From: Roseburia sp. 1XD42-69
Lineage (GTDB): Bacteria; Bacillota; Clostridia; Lachnospirales; Lachnospiraceae
Direction: 5' to 3'
Assembly (NCBI RefSeq): GCF_003612565.1
Contig: NZ_RAZG01000047.1
Span: 1-32,601, forward strand
Length of the DNA: 32,601 nt
Shown here: piece after piece, positions 23,190 to 32,601 of the stretch
Numbering within the stretch: the stretch's first letter is position 1
Layout of the letters: the number at the start of each line of letters is the position of its first letter
Position numbers and translations under genes: made by a program
Notes under the pieces: generated by a model
Database searches by the model: none
What the model saw: the letters and a program-made list of their open reading frames with translations, nothing else
Told to the model about the DNA's origin: nothing

Positions 23190-25641
23190 AAAAGTGATAG
23201 ATAAACTGGCAAAACACACTTTGAAAAACAGCGGGAAAAAATATATTATTCTGGGAATTGCTGTTTTTCTCTCTACCTTTATGCTCTTTAGTGTTTTTAC
23301 CCTGGGAATCACATACCTAGACATGCAGAAACGCCAGGAAATACGGCTGTATGGACATGATGTGGATGCATCCCTCATGAACGGGTACACCGGGCAGCAA
23401 AAACATATCTGTGAAGATTTTAAAAACGTTATCTCTGTGGGCAGCACCTGTTATGCAGGGTACCCCATAAAATCAGAGAAATCGGAAAACCTGCACTATG
23501 CTTTTATCTATGCAGACCCGGTTTTCTGGAACCAGCAGGCAATCCCTGCAAGAACCTCTCAAAAAGGCAGATATCCTGAAAAAGAAAACGAACTTATGGT
23601 GACAAAAAAAGCTTTGGAAGACTGCGGCATGGCCGGCCTTACCGTGGGGGACTCTTTATCTTTGACCTATGCAGATCTTTCCGGGACAAAAACAAAAGAC
23701 TTTATGATATCCGGCATCTGGGAAGGATACGGCCCAAAGGATTTTTATGTATCCAAAGCATTTTTAGACACGACAGGATACAAAACAGAGCGTTACGGCA
23801 TTCTATATTTAAAATTTCAGAATTTTATCCTTTCAAAAGGAGAGCAGGAACGTCTGCGCCAGGAACTGAATCTTTCAATACGGCAGTCCCTGTCTTTTTC
23901 CGGATATAGAGGAAAATCTATTTCCATTTTAACGGGACTGATTTTTATCTCCCTTGTAACCTGTCTTTTAGCTTACCTTTTGATTTACAATATCCTGCAC
24001 CTTTCCGTCCAGGGAAACATCCGCTATTTTGGATTGCTTTTCACCCTGGGAATGACAAAAAAACAGTTGAACCGCTTTTTAAATCTAAAAATTTTCTGGG
24101 TGGGTATCTTTGGAATTTCTGGGGGCCTTTTCACAGCCCTAATCAGCTCCCTTTTCCTGATACCTGCGGCTGCCCAGGCCCTGGGACTTAAAGCGCAACA
24201 GGTTGTGGTAACATTCCATCCCGGAATCTTTGCCGGAACCATATGCCTTGCTGCCCTTACCATTTACCTGGGAAATAAAAAACCAGTAAAAGCGGCCGCT
24301 GAGATTTCCCCCATGGAAGCGCTTAAGTTTCAAACTGTCCCGGCAAAAACAAGCAGAAAAAAGAACACGGCAGGGAATCCCCTGTGGAAAATGGCGTGGG
24401 AACAGCTTACAAAGGACTGGAAAAAGACAGCCGTAACCCTTGCCTCTTTCACTCTGTGCCTCACTGTGTTTTTATGCCTTTCCACAATTGTAAAAGGCCA
24501 GTCTGACTTTACATCCAACTTCATAGACGAAGATTTGGTAATACAAAACAACACCCAGTCCTACGATAATCCCCGGGAGTGGAAAGATGTTCTAACAGAT
24601 ACCTTAATTCAAGAAATTGAATCCGACCCCGGAGTGGAAACGGTAAATCCTCTTCTCGCCGCCACAATAATTGTTCCCTGGGAAAAAGACTTTGCCGATT
24701 TGTGGATGAAGGGAATAAATGAATTTTTTATGGATGAACCCTACGAAAAAACCTTAAAAGATTACAAGGCGCACCCGGAAAATTACTACTCTTTTATCCA
24801 AGGAATAAACGAAAGAGAGTTTGACGCCTTAAATGAAAACCTTGAGGACCCTGTAGACAGGGAAGCTTTTTTAAAAGGGGAATGCTGCATTCTATCTTCC
24901 GCTTACGTTCTGGGCGAAACAGACGTCACCGGAAAAAAAGTAACCTGCCGGATGGATGGGAAGGAAAAACCCCATAGTTTTCAGATAGCCGCCGCTGTAT
25001 CTGACGGATCTTACAGTATGCATACGGCCGGGGGCCCTGTGATTGTGGTGTGCGACAGATTTTTAAAAGAAAATGCAGAAAATATTCACACCATAAGGCT
25101 GAGTGTCTCCTACAAAAAAGCCTTTGACGAAACTGTGGAAAATAATATAAAACAAATACTTGATCAAACTTCCAAACAAAATAGCTTTTTCCTGGAATCC
25201 AAAATTGAAAACCGAAAAGAACTAAAAAAAGCCCAGGGAAATATGACCGGCGTGGGCATAGGGATTACATGCATCCTTGCCCTGATTGGAGCCATGAACT
25301 ACATTAACACCGTATCCTGCAGCATTCAAAACCGGAAAGTGGCATTAGCCGTTATGGAAAGCATTGGAATGTCAAAAAAACAAACCGACAAAATGTTAAT
25401 TTTGGAAGGTCTGCTCTACGCTGCCGCTTCCCTTGGCATCACCGGCACACTTGGGGTTTTCATTATCTACTTTGTTTTTCAGTCTGTCAATTACCAGGGG
25501 GTTCCATTTTCCCTTCCCCTGATGCCTGCCATTGCCATGGCACTTTTGGTAATTGCCCTGTGCGTACTTGTGCCCCCTGCAGCTTACCGGGTCATCACCC
25601 GCAGGGAAAGCATTGTGGAACGGATACACGGATTTGAGTAA
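23170..25641 (+). CDS. FtsX-type ABC transporter permease
   Basis: The protein has 823 residues and two FtsX-like halves. Helix 1 is at about 30-50 (ILGIAVFLSTFMLFSVFTLG), followed by an extracellular domain of about 200 residues. Three helices follow at about 255-380 (LIFISLVTCLLAYLLIY, IFGISGGLFTALISSLFLI, IFAGTICLAALTIYLG). Helix 5 is near 420 (TLASFTLCLTVFLCLSTI), followed by a second extracellular domain (about 445-690). Three last helices end in PAIAMALLVIALCVLVPPAA. With two external domains it is unlike BceB, which has one. ATG 23170 has GGGAG 9 nt upstream. It ends 2 nt from the convergent MATE gene without a visible terminator. Confidence 0.9.
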   Translation: MLANNNKKVIDKLAKHTLKNSGKKYIILGIAVFLSTFMLFSVFTLGITYLDMQKRQEIRLYGHDVDASLMNGYTGQQKHICEDFKNVISVGSTCYAGYPIKSEKSENLHYAFIYADPVFWNQQAIPARTSQKGRYPEKENELMVTKKALEDCGMAGLTVGDSLSLTYADLSGTKTKDFMISGIWEGYGPKDFYVSKAFLDTTGYKTERYGILYLKFQNFILSKGEQERLRQELNLSIRQSLSFSGYRGKSISILTGLIFISLVTCLLAYLLIYNILHLSVQGNIRYFGLLFTLGMTKKQLNRFLNLKIFWVGIFGISGGLFTALISSLFLIPAAAQALGLKAQQVVVTFHPGIFAGTICLAALTIYLGNKKPVKAAAEISPMEALKFQTVPAKTSRKKNTAGNPLWKMAWEQLTKDWKKTAVTLASFTLCLTVFLCLSTIVKGQSDFTSNFIDEDLVIQNNTQSYDNPREWKDVLTDTLIQEIESDPGVETVNPLLAATIIVPWEKDFADLWMKGINEFFMDEPYEKTLKDYKAHPENYYSFIQGINEREFDALNENLEDPVDREAFLKGECCILSSAYVLGETDVTGKKVTCRMDGKEKPHSFQIAAAVSDGSYSMHTAGGPVIVVCDRFLKENAENIHTIRLSVSYKKAFDETVENNIKQILDQTSKQNSFFLESKIENRKELKKAQGNMTGVGIGITCILALIGAMNYINTVSCSIQNRKVALAVMESIGMSKKQTDKMLILEGLLYAAASLGITGTLGVFIIYFVFQSVNYQGVPFSLPLMPAIAMALLVIALCVLVPPAAYRVITRRESIVERIHGFE

Positions 25642-25643
25642 AA

Positions 25644-26972
25644 CTACTTCCTTCGCATCCGCCCGAAATAATAACAAACTCCCACTGCATCCGCAAGCGC
25701 CCATCCAATGGGTATGGCTGCCCAGATTCCCGTCACCCCAATGGCGGGAATCCGTGAAAGGATGTAAGCCAGCGCCACTCTGGTTCCCAAGGAGCACAGG
25801 GTAAGAACCACTGACATTCCCGGTTTCTTCACTGCCCGGTAATAGCCATATAGTAAAAACAGCAGTCCGATTCCAAAATAAAATGCCGCTTCTATCCTTA
25901 AATATCCCACACCTGCCATAATTACGTCCTGATTTTTTTCATCCACAAAAATTCCCATCAAAGGTCTGGCAAAAAGGCATACCAAAATACTAATCATGCC
26001 GCAGAACACAAAGACAAAAACCAGAGCCCGCCTCATCCCTTCCCGAATCCGCTCTTTTTTTCCTGCACCGTAATTTTGCGCCACAAAGGTAGAAAATGCA
26101 TTGCCAAAATCCTGTACCGGCATGTAGGCAAAGGTATCGATTTTCACCGCTGCTGCAAAGGCCGCCATAATCACCGTCCCAAAACTGTTCACAAGCCCCT
26201 GTACCATAAGGATGCCGAAATTCATCACAGACTGCTGCAGGCAGGTGAGGAAGGAAAGGCTGAATATTTCTTTTAAAATACCGCCCTCCCAATACATGTG
26301 GCATTTTTTCACCCGCAGCATAGGAAATCCAAAATAATAATATATCCCGATTCCGATTCCTGAAACATACTGGGCAATCACAGTTGCTGCCGCCGCTCCC
26401 CTTACTCCCCAGGAGAAAAACACCACAAAAAGGATATCCAGAAAAATATTTAACACGGCAGATATCCCCAGAAAAATCAGGGGTGTCAGGGAATTTCCCA
26501 CCCCCCTGAGAAGGTTCGCAAAAAAGTTGTAGAGAAATATTGCGAAAAGCCCCAAAAAAATACATAAAAGATACTCTTTTATCATCTCATGGATTTCCAC
26601 AGGCACCTGCAATACATGAATCATCCATGGCAGGGAGACAAAAACAAACACATTTAAAATCAAGGTAAAAACGCCGATTAACACAAAGGAAAGAAAAATA
26701 CCTCTGTTTAAACTGTCGTAATCTTTTTTGCCGAACTGAATGGCAAAATAGGCGCTGCTGCCCATGGAAAGCCCTATGAGAATTGAGGTGAGAAAAGTCA
26801 TAAGGGTATAGGAAGAACCCACTGCCGCCAGGGCATTTGTGCCCAAAAAACGCCCCACAATTAATGTGTCTGCCACATTGTAAAACTGCTGAAGCACATT
26901 GCCCACCATAAGGGGAAATGCAAATTTCAAAAGCCGGCCGGTTATATTTCCCACCGTCAAATCCCCGTCCAT
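25644..26972 (-). CDS. MATE-family efflux transporter
   Basis: The 442-residue protein has about 12 membrane helices in two MATE halves. The opening MDGDLTVGNITGRLLKFAFP then MVGNVLQQFYNVADTLIVGR is typical for clostridial MATE proteins. The second half includes MPVQDFGNAFSTFVAQNYGA. Such proteins export cationic drugs or metabolites using Na+ or H+. The start is ATG 26972, with AAGGAGG 7 nt upstream. It begins 25 nt after the hybrid kinase gene and may be co-transcribed with it. The substrate is unknown. Confidence 0.92.
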   Translation of the reverse strand: MDGDLTVGNITGRLLKFAFPLMVGNVLQQFYNVADTLIVGRFLGTNALAAVGSSYTLMTFLTSILIGLSMGSSAYFAIQFGKKDYDSLNRGIFLSFVLIGVFTLILNVFVFVSLPWMIHVLQVPVEIHEMIKEYLLCIFLGLFAIFLYNFFANLLRGVGNSLTPLIFLGISAVLNIFLDILFVVFFSWGVRGAAAATVIAQYVSGIGIGIYYYFGFPMLRVKKCHMYWEGGILKEIFSLSFLTCLQQSVMNFGILMVQGLVNSFGTVIMAAFAAAVKIDTFAYMPVQDFGNAFSTFVAQNYGAGKKERIREGMRRALVFVFVFCGMISILVCLFARPLMGIFVDEKNQDVIMAGVGYLRIEAAFYFGIGLLFLLYGYYRAVKKPGMSVVLTLCSLGTRVALAYILSRIPAIGVTGIWAAIPIGWALADAVGVCYYFGRMRRK

Positions 26973-26997
26973 GAAAATCCTCCTTAAATCTCTATTA

Positions 26998-29900
26998 CTA
27001 TTTTAATATATCTCTGATAAGCTCCATTAATTTTGGAATATCAATGGGCTTTGCAATATGACCGTCCATCCCGGCGTCAAATGCTGCTTTTCTGTCTTCA
27101 TCAAAAGCATTGGCAGTCATAGCGATAATGGGAATACCGGACAACTCTTTATTATCCAATTCCCGAATTTTCTTGGCTGCTTCATAGCCATTCATAATAG
27201 GCATTTGAATATCCATCAAAACCAAGTCATACCATCCTGGCTTGGCATTTTTCACCTTATCCACAGCAATGGAGCCGTCATCTGCCACATCCATAAGAAA
27301 TCCAGCTTCCTGCAAAATTTCCAGGGCGATTTCCTGGTTAATCTCATTGTCTTCCACCAGAAGAATCCTTTTTCCCTGAAACGAAACTTCATCATTCAAA
27401 TCCCTTTCCTCTGTATCTTTTACCGCAAAAGGAGACTCCAAAATTTCCCTCAGCTCCGATAAGAAAATAGGTTTGGAACAAAAAGCCGTAACCCCTGCTT
27501 TCCTTGCCTCATCCTCAATATCCGACCAGTCATAGGCAGTGAGAATAATGATGGGCTTGTCATTCCCGATAAGTCCCCGGATACGCCTTACCACCTCAAT
27601 CCCGTTCATATCCGGCATGAGCCAGTCAATAATGTAAGCGGCGTACTCGTCATTCTGCTCCACTGCAAGCTTGACGCGAAGGACAGCCTCTTTTCCGGAG
27701 GTCGTCCAGTCCGGGCGCATGCCAATGGTGGAAAGCATTTGGGTCACGCTGGAACAAGTATTGAAATCATCATCTGCCACCAGGGCACGAAGGCCTTTCA
27801 GCTCCGGCACTACATCCTGGGCCACAGGACCCGAACATGTTCTAAACCGGAGAGAAACGGTAAAAGTCGTACCCTTTCCCTCTTCGCTGACAACAGAAAT
27901 CACGCCGCCCATCATATCTACAATATTTTTGGTGATGGCCATTCCAAGGCCTGTCCCCTGGATTCCGCTTACGGTGCTTGTCCTCTCCCGCTCAAAGGGT
28001 TCAAAGACATGCTCCAAAAATTCCTGGCTCATTCCGATTCCCGTGTCTTTTATTTGAAACTCGTAGGCCGCCCATCCCTCGGGGGCATTCCCCTTTTGAA
28101 CAATACGAACCCCTACCATACCTCCCGGTTTTGTAAATTTCATGGCATTGCTTAAAAGATTCAAAAGAATCTGGTTCAGCCTGAGTTTGTCACACAATAC
28201 ATTCTCATTGATTACATCTGCCGTATCTATAAAAAACTCCAGCTGTTTTGAGGTTATATCTGCCTGCACAATCGTCTTCAAATCATGCATAATCTCAGGA
28301 AGGGAAGTTTCTTTCTCCTCTATTTTCACTTTTCCGCTTTCAATCCGGCTCATGTCCAGCACATCATTAATCAGGCTGAGAAGATGATTGCTGGAGGTGG
28401 TAATTTTAGACAGATAGTCCTGAACCTGAACCCTGTTTTCAATATGTGCTGCCGCAAGGGAAGTAAAACCGATTATGGCATTCATAGGAGTCCTGATATC
28501 ATGGGACATATTGTTGAGAAACGTGGTTTTCGCTTTATTGGCATGCTGGGCCGCCGCAAGGGCGTCCTCAAGGTCAACTTTCTGCCTCTCTAAGGTTTCC
28601 TCCAACTTCTTCTCATCATCAATATCCACAAAAAGGCCCACAAAAGTAATCGGGGAACCATCCTCACGCCGTGACAGCCTTCCCGCTGCGTGAAACCATC
28701 TCCACCCGTTGTTTTTCGTACTCAGGCGGTACTCCACATTATAAGTTTTCTCCCCGGAATAATCCGTAACCGTTTCCCAGTATTCCTTTAATACCCGCTC
28801 TTTATCCTCTTCATGGAGAAGATCTGACCAGGACTCTATCCTGTTGGGAAACTCCTCCTCACTGGCATATCCCAACATGTTCCGGAATACCTCAGACCAG
28901 TTGCAGGAAATCATTTCAGCTTTTTCATTAAACTCCATGCTCCAGAGACCGGAGCCCATGGCAGCATGAATATTTTCCATAGCCGCCTGCTCTTTTTCAA
29001 TCTGTGCAAAGGCACTTCTTATCCTATCCCCGTCCGCCTTTTCCTGGGCCAGAAGAATACTTGCATTCCTCCTTGACTGGTAAATCAGGACTAGAAAAAT
29101 TACCAGCATCACCATAACTATAATGATAATCTGAATAATACTGCGGCGCATCATGTCGGCGCTGATAGAGCTAATCTGATCAAAAATCACATTATCCCGA
29201 ACCAGAATTGTCATCATCCAGTTTGTATCCTCTACGGGAACATAACACAGAGTTTCCCGAAGCCCAAGATGTTTGAAAGAAATCTGGCCTGTCTTCCCGT
29301 TTTCAAATTCTTCTTCCATCTCCCCATAGCTGAATCCCTTATCAATTTCCATATCTGAGAGGGCGGAGAGAAGATTATTTCCCGCCTTAAAATTCCCGAA
29401 ATCACCGTTTGTCAAATCCTCCCCATTCCGGTGGTACAAACTGCAGTACGTCTCATTTTCTCCGGTCTGTAGTGTGAGGGAACTTAACATCTCATCAATA
29501 TTAAGCTGAATAAAGCACACGTTTATCCGTGAGTCCTGAAACACTATGTTCTCCACAGGGACTGCAAGAATTACCTGTTTTTTTGCCCCATATAGATTTG
29601 CTGTGGTAATCACCGGCTCTGTGAGCTCCTGGGATAAAAAATTGTACCTGCTAAGCCCCGATACAGTACTATGCTCCGTATAGACAATCCCATTTTCATC
29701 CACCAGTGCAAATTTATCCAGGCTGTAGAGCCTTTCCGCCTTTCCCAAAAAACTCCGCAGCGTCTCCTGGGATTTGAGATTTGATTCATCCAATATCCCA
29801 AGAACATTCTCTATGTAGGCAAAATTATTCTTAAGCTCCTCCGATACCACCTGGACTCTGCGCCCCGCCAGTTCTTCCAGATAAAATTCACTGACCTGAT

Positions 29901-30054
29901 TTACCGCCTGTCCTGTTGCAGTCTGGGACCTGTTTGACACCCATAGCGTTGTGATTATCAAAATGCCTGCAATCACCACGCCTGTCGCAATGGCGTTTAC
30001 AACTGACTGCCTCTTTTGCTTCTTCCTAATTTCTTTATCCTGTGCCTGATCCAT
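26998..30054 (-). CDS. Hybrid sensor histidine kinase with two receiver domains
   Basis: The protein has 1018 residues. Helix 1 is at about 25-40; a large extracellular Cache-like sensor spans about 45-300; helix 2 is at about 305-325. A PAS domain (about 355-485, ending TFVGLFVDIDDEKKLEETLE) is followed by HisKA NNMSHDIRTPMNAIIGF (His518) and HATPase with G-boxes DTGIGM and GTGLGMAITKNIV. Receiver 1 has Asp810 in YIIDWLMPDMNG; receiver 2 has Asp948 in LVLMDIQMPIMNG. No HPt or DNA-binding domain is present, so the phosphate must pass to another protein. ATG 30054 (GGGGGG 5 nt upstream) is preferred over 30069. It lies right after the binding-protein gene, which probably supplies the ligand-bound input. 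Confidence 0.93.
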   Translation of the reverse strand: MDQAQDKEIRKKQKRQSVVNAIATGVVIAGILIITTLWVSNRSQTATGQAVNQVSEFYLEELAGRRVQVVSEELKNNFAYIENVLGILDESNLKSQETLRSFLGKAERLYSLDKFALVDENGIVYTEHSTVSGLSRYNFLSQELTEPVITTANLYGAKKQVILAVPVENIVFQDSRINVCFIQLNIDEMLSSLTLQTGENETYCSLYHRNGEDLTNGDFGNFKAGNNLLSALSDMEIDKGFSYGEMEEEFENGKTGQISFKHLGLRETLCYVPVEDTNWMMTILVRDNVIFDQISSISADMMRRSIIQIIIIVMVMLVIFLVLIYQSRRNASILLAQEKADGDRIRSAFAQIEKEQAAMENIHAAMGSGLWSMEFNEKAEMISCNWSEVFRNMLGYASEEEFPNRIESWSDLLHEEDKERVLKEYWETVTDYSGEKTYNVEYRLSTKNNGWRWFHAAGRLSRREDGSPITFVGLFVDIDDEKKLEETLERQKVDLEDALAAAQHANKAKTTFLNNMSHDIRTPMNAIIGFTSLAAAHIENRVQVQDYLSKITTSSNHLLSLINDVLDMSRIESGKVKIEEKETSLPEIMHDLKTIVQADITSKQLEFFIDTADVINENVLCDKLRLNQILLNLLSNAMKFTKPGGMVGVRIVQKGNAPEGWAAYEFQIKDTGIGMSQEFLEHVFEPFERERTSTVSGIQGTGLGMAITKNIVDMMGGVISVVSEEGKGTTFTVSLRFRTCSGPVAQDVVPELKGLRALVADDDFNTCSSVTQMLSTIGMRPDWTTSGKEAVLRVKLAVEQNDEYAAYIIDWLMPDMNGIEVVRRIRGLIGNDKPIIILTAYDWSDIEDEARKAGVTAFCSKPIFLSELREILESPFAVKDTEERDLNDEVSFQGKRILLVEDNEINQEIALEILQEAGFLMDVADDGSIAVDKVKNAKPGWYDLVLMDIQMPIMNGYEAAKKIRELDNKELSGIPIIAMTANAFDEDRKAAFDAGMDGHIAKPIDIPKLMELIRDILK

Positions 30055-30071
30055 TTTACCCCCCGCCATTC

Positions 30072-31187
30072 TTACTTGAATTCACCGTACAGTGTCTGAA
30101 GCACTTCTGCGGCCGTATCCTCATAAATAATCGTAGTTATCTCCTGTGTCTTTTCAGGATACCCTTCTCCTGGAAGCTGTCCGTCTGCAATCTTAACTGC
30201 CACCTGAACCGTATCAAACCCGATGGAATAACAGTCCTGAATCCCCAAGGCATAAATAATCCCATCCCTGAGATAGCGGAGCGCCTCCTGGTCATGGTCC
30301 ATGCCCACAATTACAATCTCATCCTCCCGTCCGGCTTCAATTACCGCCCTTGCCGCCCCCACAGGATTACTCATATTGCAGCACACAATTCCTGCTAAAT
30401 CTTTATGCTCTTCCAAAAACTTTTTTGTAAACTCATACGCCAGCTCCACTGTATCTTCATCATATGCCGTCTCTGCAATTTCCATGTCAGGATACTTCCC
30501 AATCACATCCTTTGCTCCCAAAGCCCTGTCCTCATGGCAGGGAGCCCCCTTTGTCCCCACCAGAATGGCAACCTTCCCTTGATATCCAAGCTTTTCACAT
30601 AACGCCTCCGTAAGGTCTGCGCCGTCCTCATAATTATGGGTGTTTCCCACATAGGCAATCCTTTTGCACCCGTCCTCTTTTGACGCATCGGAGCTTGAAA
30701 AAGTCATCACCTTATGTCCATCATCCACCAGCTCATTTATCACAGGGCTCACAACCTCCACGTCTGCCACATCCACGCCGATGACATCAAAATTCCGCCC
30801 GGAGGCATCCCTTAAGCGCCCCACCTGGTCCCGGGCTGAGGCACTGTCAGGGGCAAGATACTCATAATCTATAATAATCCCCTTCTCCTCAAACTGCTTG
30901 GCCGCATCTTCCATTCCAAGGGCAACGGCATCCCACCAGGGATGCACCGTTTTATAGGTAAAATAAAAATTATACTTGCTTTTTAACGGTTTATATTCAT
31001 CCAGTTCATGGTCAAACTTCACCACACTTTCATTTCCAAGGCTGTCACTGCCATTTTGGTGGTACAAAACCTGCTCTTGTTCCGTATCCTTGAAACCCTC
31101 CCCGTCAGTTTTTGTCCCGCACCCGGACAGTCCTATGGTACAAAGGAATAAAACCGCAATCTTCCTTTTATTTTTCCACAAATTCAT
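30072..31187 (-). CDS. Ribose/LuxP-type substrate-binding lipoprotein
   Basis: The 371-residue protein has an N-terminal signal with lipobox LSGC (Cys23). A periplasmic-binding-protein type I fold spans about 75-350: YNFYFTYKTVHPWWDAVALG, YEYLAPDSASARDQVGRLRD, VIGVDVADVEVVSPVINELV, AGIVCCNMSNPVGAARAVIE and EIVIVGMDHDQEALRYLRDG. This family binds sugars or autoinducer-2 outside the membrane. No ABC permease or ATPase is adjacent; instead the hybrid kinase follows 17 nt downstream. So it likely works as a sensor subunit, as LuxP does for LuxQ. GGCGAGGT lies 8 nt before the ATG. Confidence 0.9.
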   Translation of the reverse strand: MNLWKNKRKIAVLFLCTIGLSGCGTKTDGEGFKDTEQEQVLYHQNGSDSLGNESVVKFDHELDEYKPLKSKYNFYFTYKTVHPWWDAVALGMEDAAKQFEEKGIIIDYEYLAPDSASARDQVGRLRDASGRNFDVIGVDVADVEVVSPVINELVDDGHKVMTFSSSDASKEDGCKRIAYVGNTHNYEDGADLTEALCEKLGYQGKVAILVGTKGAPCHEDRALGAKDVIGKYPDMEIAETAYDEDTVELAYEFTKKFLEEHKDLAGIVCCNMSNPVGAARAVIEAGREDEIVIVGMDHDQEALRYLRDGIIYALGIQDCYSIGFDTVQVAVKIADGQLPGEGYPEKTQEITTIIYEDTAAEVLQTLYGEFK

Positions 31188-31342
31188 AGAAATACCTCGC
31201 CTTTTATAAACTCTGTCTATTTTACCATAATTTTAGGGTTATGAATAGATGTTCCAGAGAAAAACGCAATACATTTAGAAATTTATACCTGGTCATTCCT
31301 GCAAAAATACATGGATAGTTCAAAAGTGGAAGTAAATGAAAA

Positions 31343-32443
31343 TCAACCTGCTTTTCCCCTGTATTTGTGTGAAATACAGGATTTTACCGGGTGGGGCTGA
31401 CGTAGACGTCTAATGCTTCGGAGAGGAACTCCATAACGGAAAGTGAGACAAAGGTGGTTCAGCAATGCCATTGGCGGAGGGGCAGTGTCAAAAAACCCTC
31501 CTGGGAACCGCACCATAATCGCTAAGGGTCTGCCATAATATCCATAGACGCCTTCCGCATTCCTGCTTCCCATATTGGAATACACAATATAAAGAAACAA
31601 AAACGGCACTGCTGGCAGCGGACTTTTAAACAGCAATGAAATCAGGCTATAAACGCTTACAATCATCAGCATATTTGGCAGGATATAAAAACAGCTTGCC
31701 AATAAAAAGTCCGTCAAACGCACCTCAAATCCGCTGTTTCTCGTTGATACAAGGCAAATACCAAAAAATATCAGGTTTAAGGCTGCCAGTATTATCAGGC
31801 AGACTGAAAAACCGCCGCCCACTTTGCCTGACAGATATTTTCCTGGGCTGACAGGCTTTGTATGGAGAAGCTCATAGGTATTTCTCCTCGTATCCTGCAT
31901 AAATAAAACAGACAATAAGACGGTTGCAAAAAATCCCATAAACAGCCCTGCAAAATCCGCAAATTTTCTGGAAAAATAGTATGAAAATGTCCTGTTTTCC
32001 AGCCTTTCTGAAATATAAGAATTGATTTCTTCACGAGTTCCTTTATGGTAGGCTGTATTCTCATATTCATAATATGCATTGTAGAAGCCATACCCTTCCA
32101 GATGGGCGCAAGATGCTGAAATATCCATTCCTTTCATTTCATCAATCACAGATAGCGCCCCCTCATTGTCCATCTCGAATTCGGAAGTTAAAACTTCCTG
32201 TATCCGTTCTTCCCACATCTCCCGCCGCAGCTCTTTCTCCGTCGGCACATATCCGCAGGAAACATCTCCATCCCGATAGTTTTGCGGATAATCGTTCACA
32301 ATGGTTTCCCCTTCCCTGAGATAATGGATGTTCAGATAGGGGCTTACATTTTGAAATACCATAAAAACACCAATTGCGATACCAAGCCAGAGCAGAGGGT
32401 TCTTCATATAATTTTTTACCTCTCTTTTCAAAATTGACCGCAT
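31343..32443 (-). CDS. ABC-2 type transporter permease, C-terminus probably abnormal
   Basis: The protein is 366 residues. Helix 1 follows MRSILKREVKNYMKNPLLWL. A long extracellular loop (about 40-160) precedes helices at about 165-185 (FAGLFMGFFATVLLSVLFM), 215-235 (FSVCLIILAALNLIFFGICL), 250-275 (CFYILPNMLMIVSVYSLISL) and 280-300. The expected last helix is missing: after about residue 345 (PPPMALLNH) the chain becomes basic and non-hydrophobic. ATG 32443 has GGAGG 7 nt upstream. No ATPase is in the window; it may lie beyond the right edge. Confidence 0.75.
   Translation of the reverse strand: MRSILKREVKNYMKNPLLWLGIAIGVFMVFQNVSPYLNIHYLREGETIVNDYPQNYRDGDVSCGYVPTEKELRREMWEERIQEVLTSEFEMDNEGALSVIDEMKGMDISASCAHLEGYGFYNAYYEYENTAYHKGTREEINSYISERLENRTFSYYFSRKFADFAGLFMGFFATVLLSVLFMQDTRRNTYELLHTKPVSPGKYLSGKVGGGFSVCLIILAALNLIFFGICLVSTRNSGFEVRLTDFLLASCFYILPNMLMIVSVYSLISLLFKSPLPAVPFLFLYIVYSNMGSRNAEGVYGYYGRPLAIMVRFPGGFFDTAPPPMALLNHLCLTFRYGVPLRSIRRLRQPHPVKSCISHKYRGKAG
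31358..31380. other. Hairpin inside the end of the permease frame
   Basis: CCTGTATTT/AAATACAGG with a 5-nt loop lies before the permease stop codon, where a terminator would be expected only after a gene. This supports the idea that the original gene ended or was cut near here. Confidence 0.5.
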
Positions 32444-32601
32444 AACTTTGCCTCCTTCATTTTTTCGTGATTCTATTGTAAAAGAAAAATCACTACAGAA
32501 AGACAATAAATAGAAAAACGCCGGATTACTTAGTGTCTGCTGATTAACCTACACAAGCAGGTAACCAGCCCTCCCTATAGTTTAAAATGTCCAGCAGATA
32601 A

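Noticed and set aside
32444-32601. An upstream gene at the right edge
   Set aside because: No frame with a convincing start or end; only AT-rich DNA before the permease start is visible.

Overview
The window looks like the chromosome of a Lachnospiraceae-type Clostridium (gut Firmicute). Reasons: moderate GC, strong AGGAGG ribosome binding sites, several GTG/TTG starts, LytTR and AraC regulators, a DUF4956/VTC/CotH cluster, and a Tn4451-like mobilizable element (tnpV, tnpW, tnpX, MobC, relaxase). This placement is inferred from gene content only; there is no rRNA or tRNA in the window.

Layout. (1) 1-3200, minus strand: a partial gene of unknown function, a structured leader with two tiny ORFs, and an AgrC/AgrA-like kinase-regulator pair with a LytTR-type direct repeat (21-bp period) upstream. 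No agrB or agrD is present. (2) 3218-6011, minus strand: an operon AraC regulator > EamA exporter > GNAT acetyltransferase (frameshifted) > DUF2000. (3) About 6270-14850: a decayed mobile island. From left to right it has six iteron-like repeats, a tnpX-type serine recombinase fragment split by a nested 740-bp element with terminal inverted repeats, tnpW, a relaxase with a 14-nt insertion, mobC, a hairpin-rich oriT candidate, a truncated small ORF, an XRE regulator, a KTR protein, an alpha/beta hydrolase, a broken second hydrolase, a TetR regulator with its operator, an intact tnpV and a tnpV stub. (4) 14974-19841, minus strand: operon response regulator > kinase > VTC-domain polymerase-like protein > DUF4956 membrane protein > CotH-like kinase (frameshifted). 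(5) 20026-25641: a divergent second two-component system (plus), a repeat-bearing lipoprotein (minus), and an ABC ATPase plus FtsX-type permease (plus), resembling an antimicrobial-peptide response module. (6) 25644-31187, minus strand: a LuxP-like sugar-binding lipoprotein > large hybrid histidine kinase with two receiver domains > MATE exporter. (7) 31343-32443: an ABC-2 type permease whose C-terminus looks abnormal.

How the genes work together. Four signalling systems, each next to likely targets, dominate the stable DNA. The mobile island carries its own regulators and shows layered decay. The most notable structural observation is the 740-bp nested element: its TIRs, a matching 2-bp flank and the split recombinase frame all agree, and it carries its own promoter, a 56-codon membrane-protein gene and a terminator. 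Two genes (GNAT, CotH) each lose frame at a run of five A, and one added A restores a full-length frame in both.
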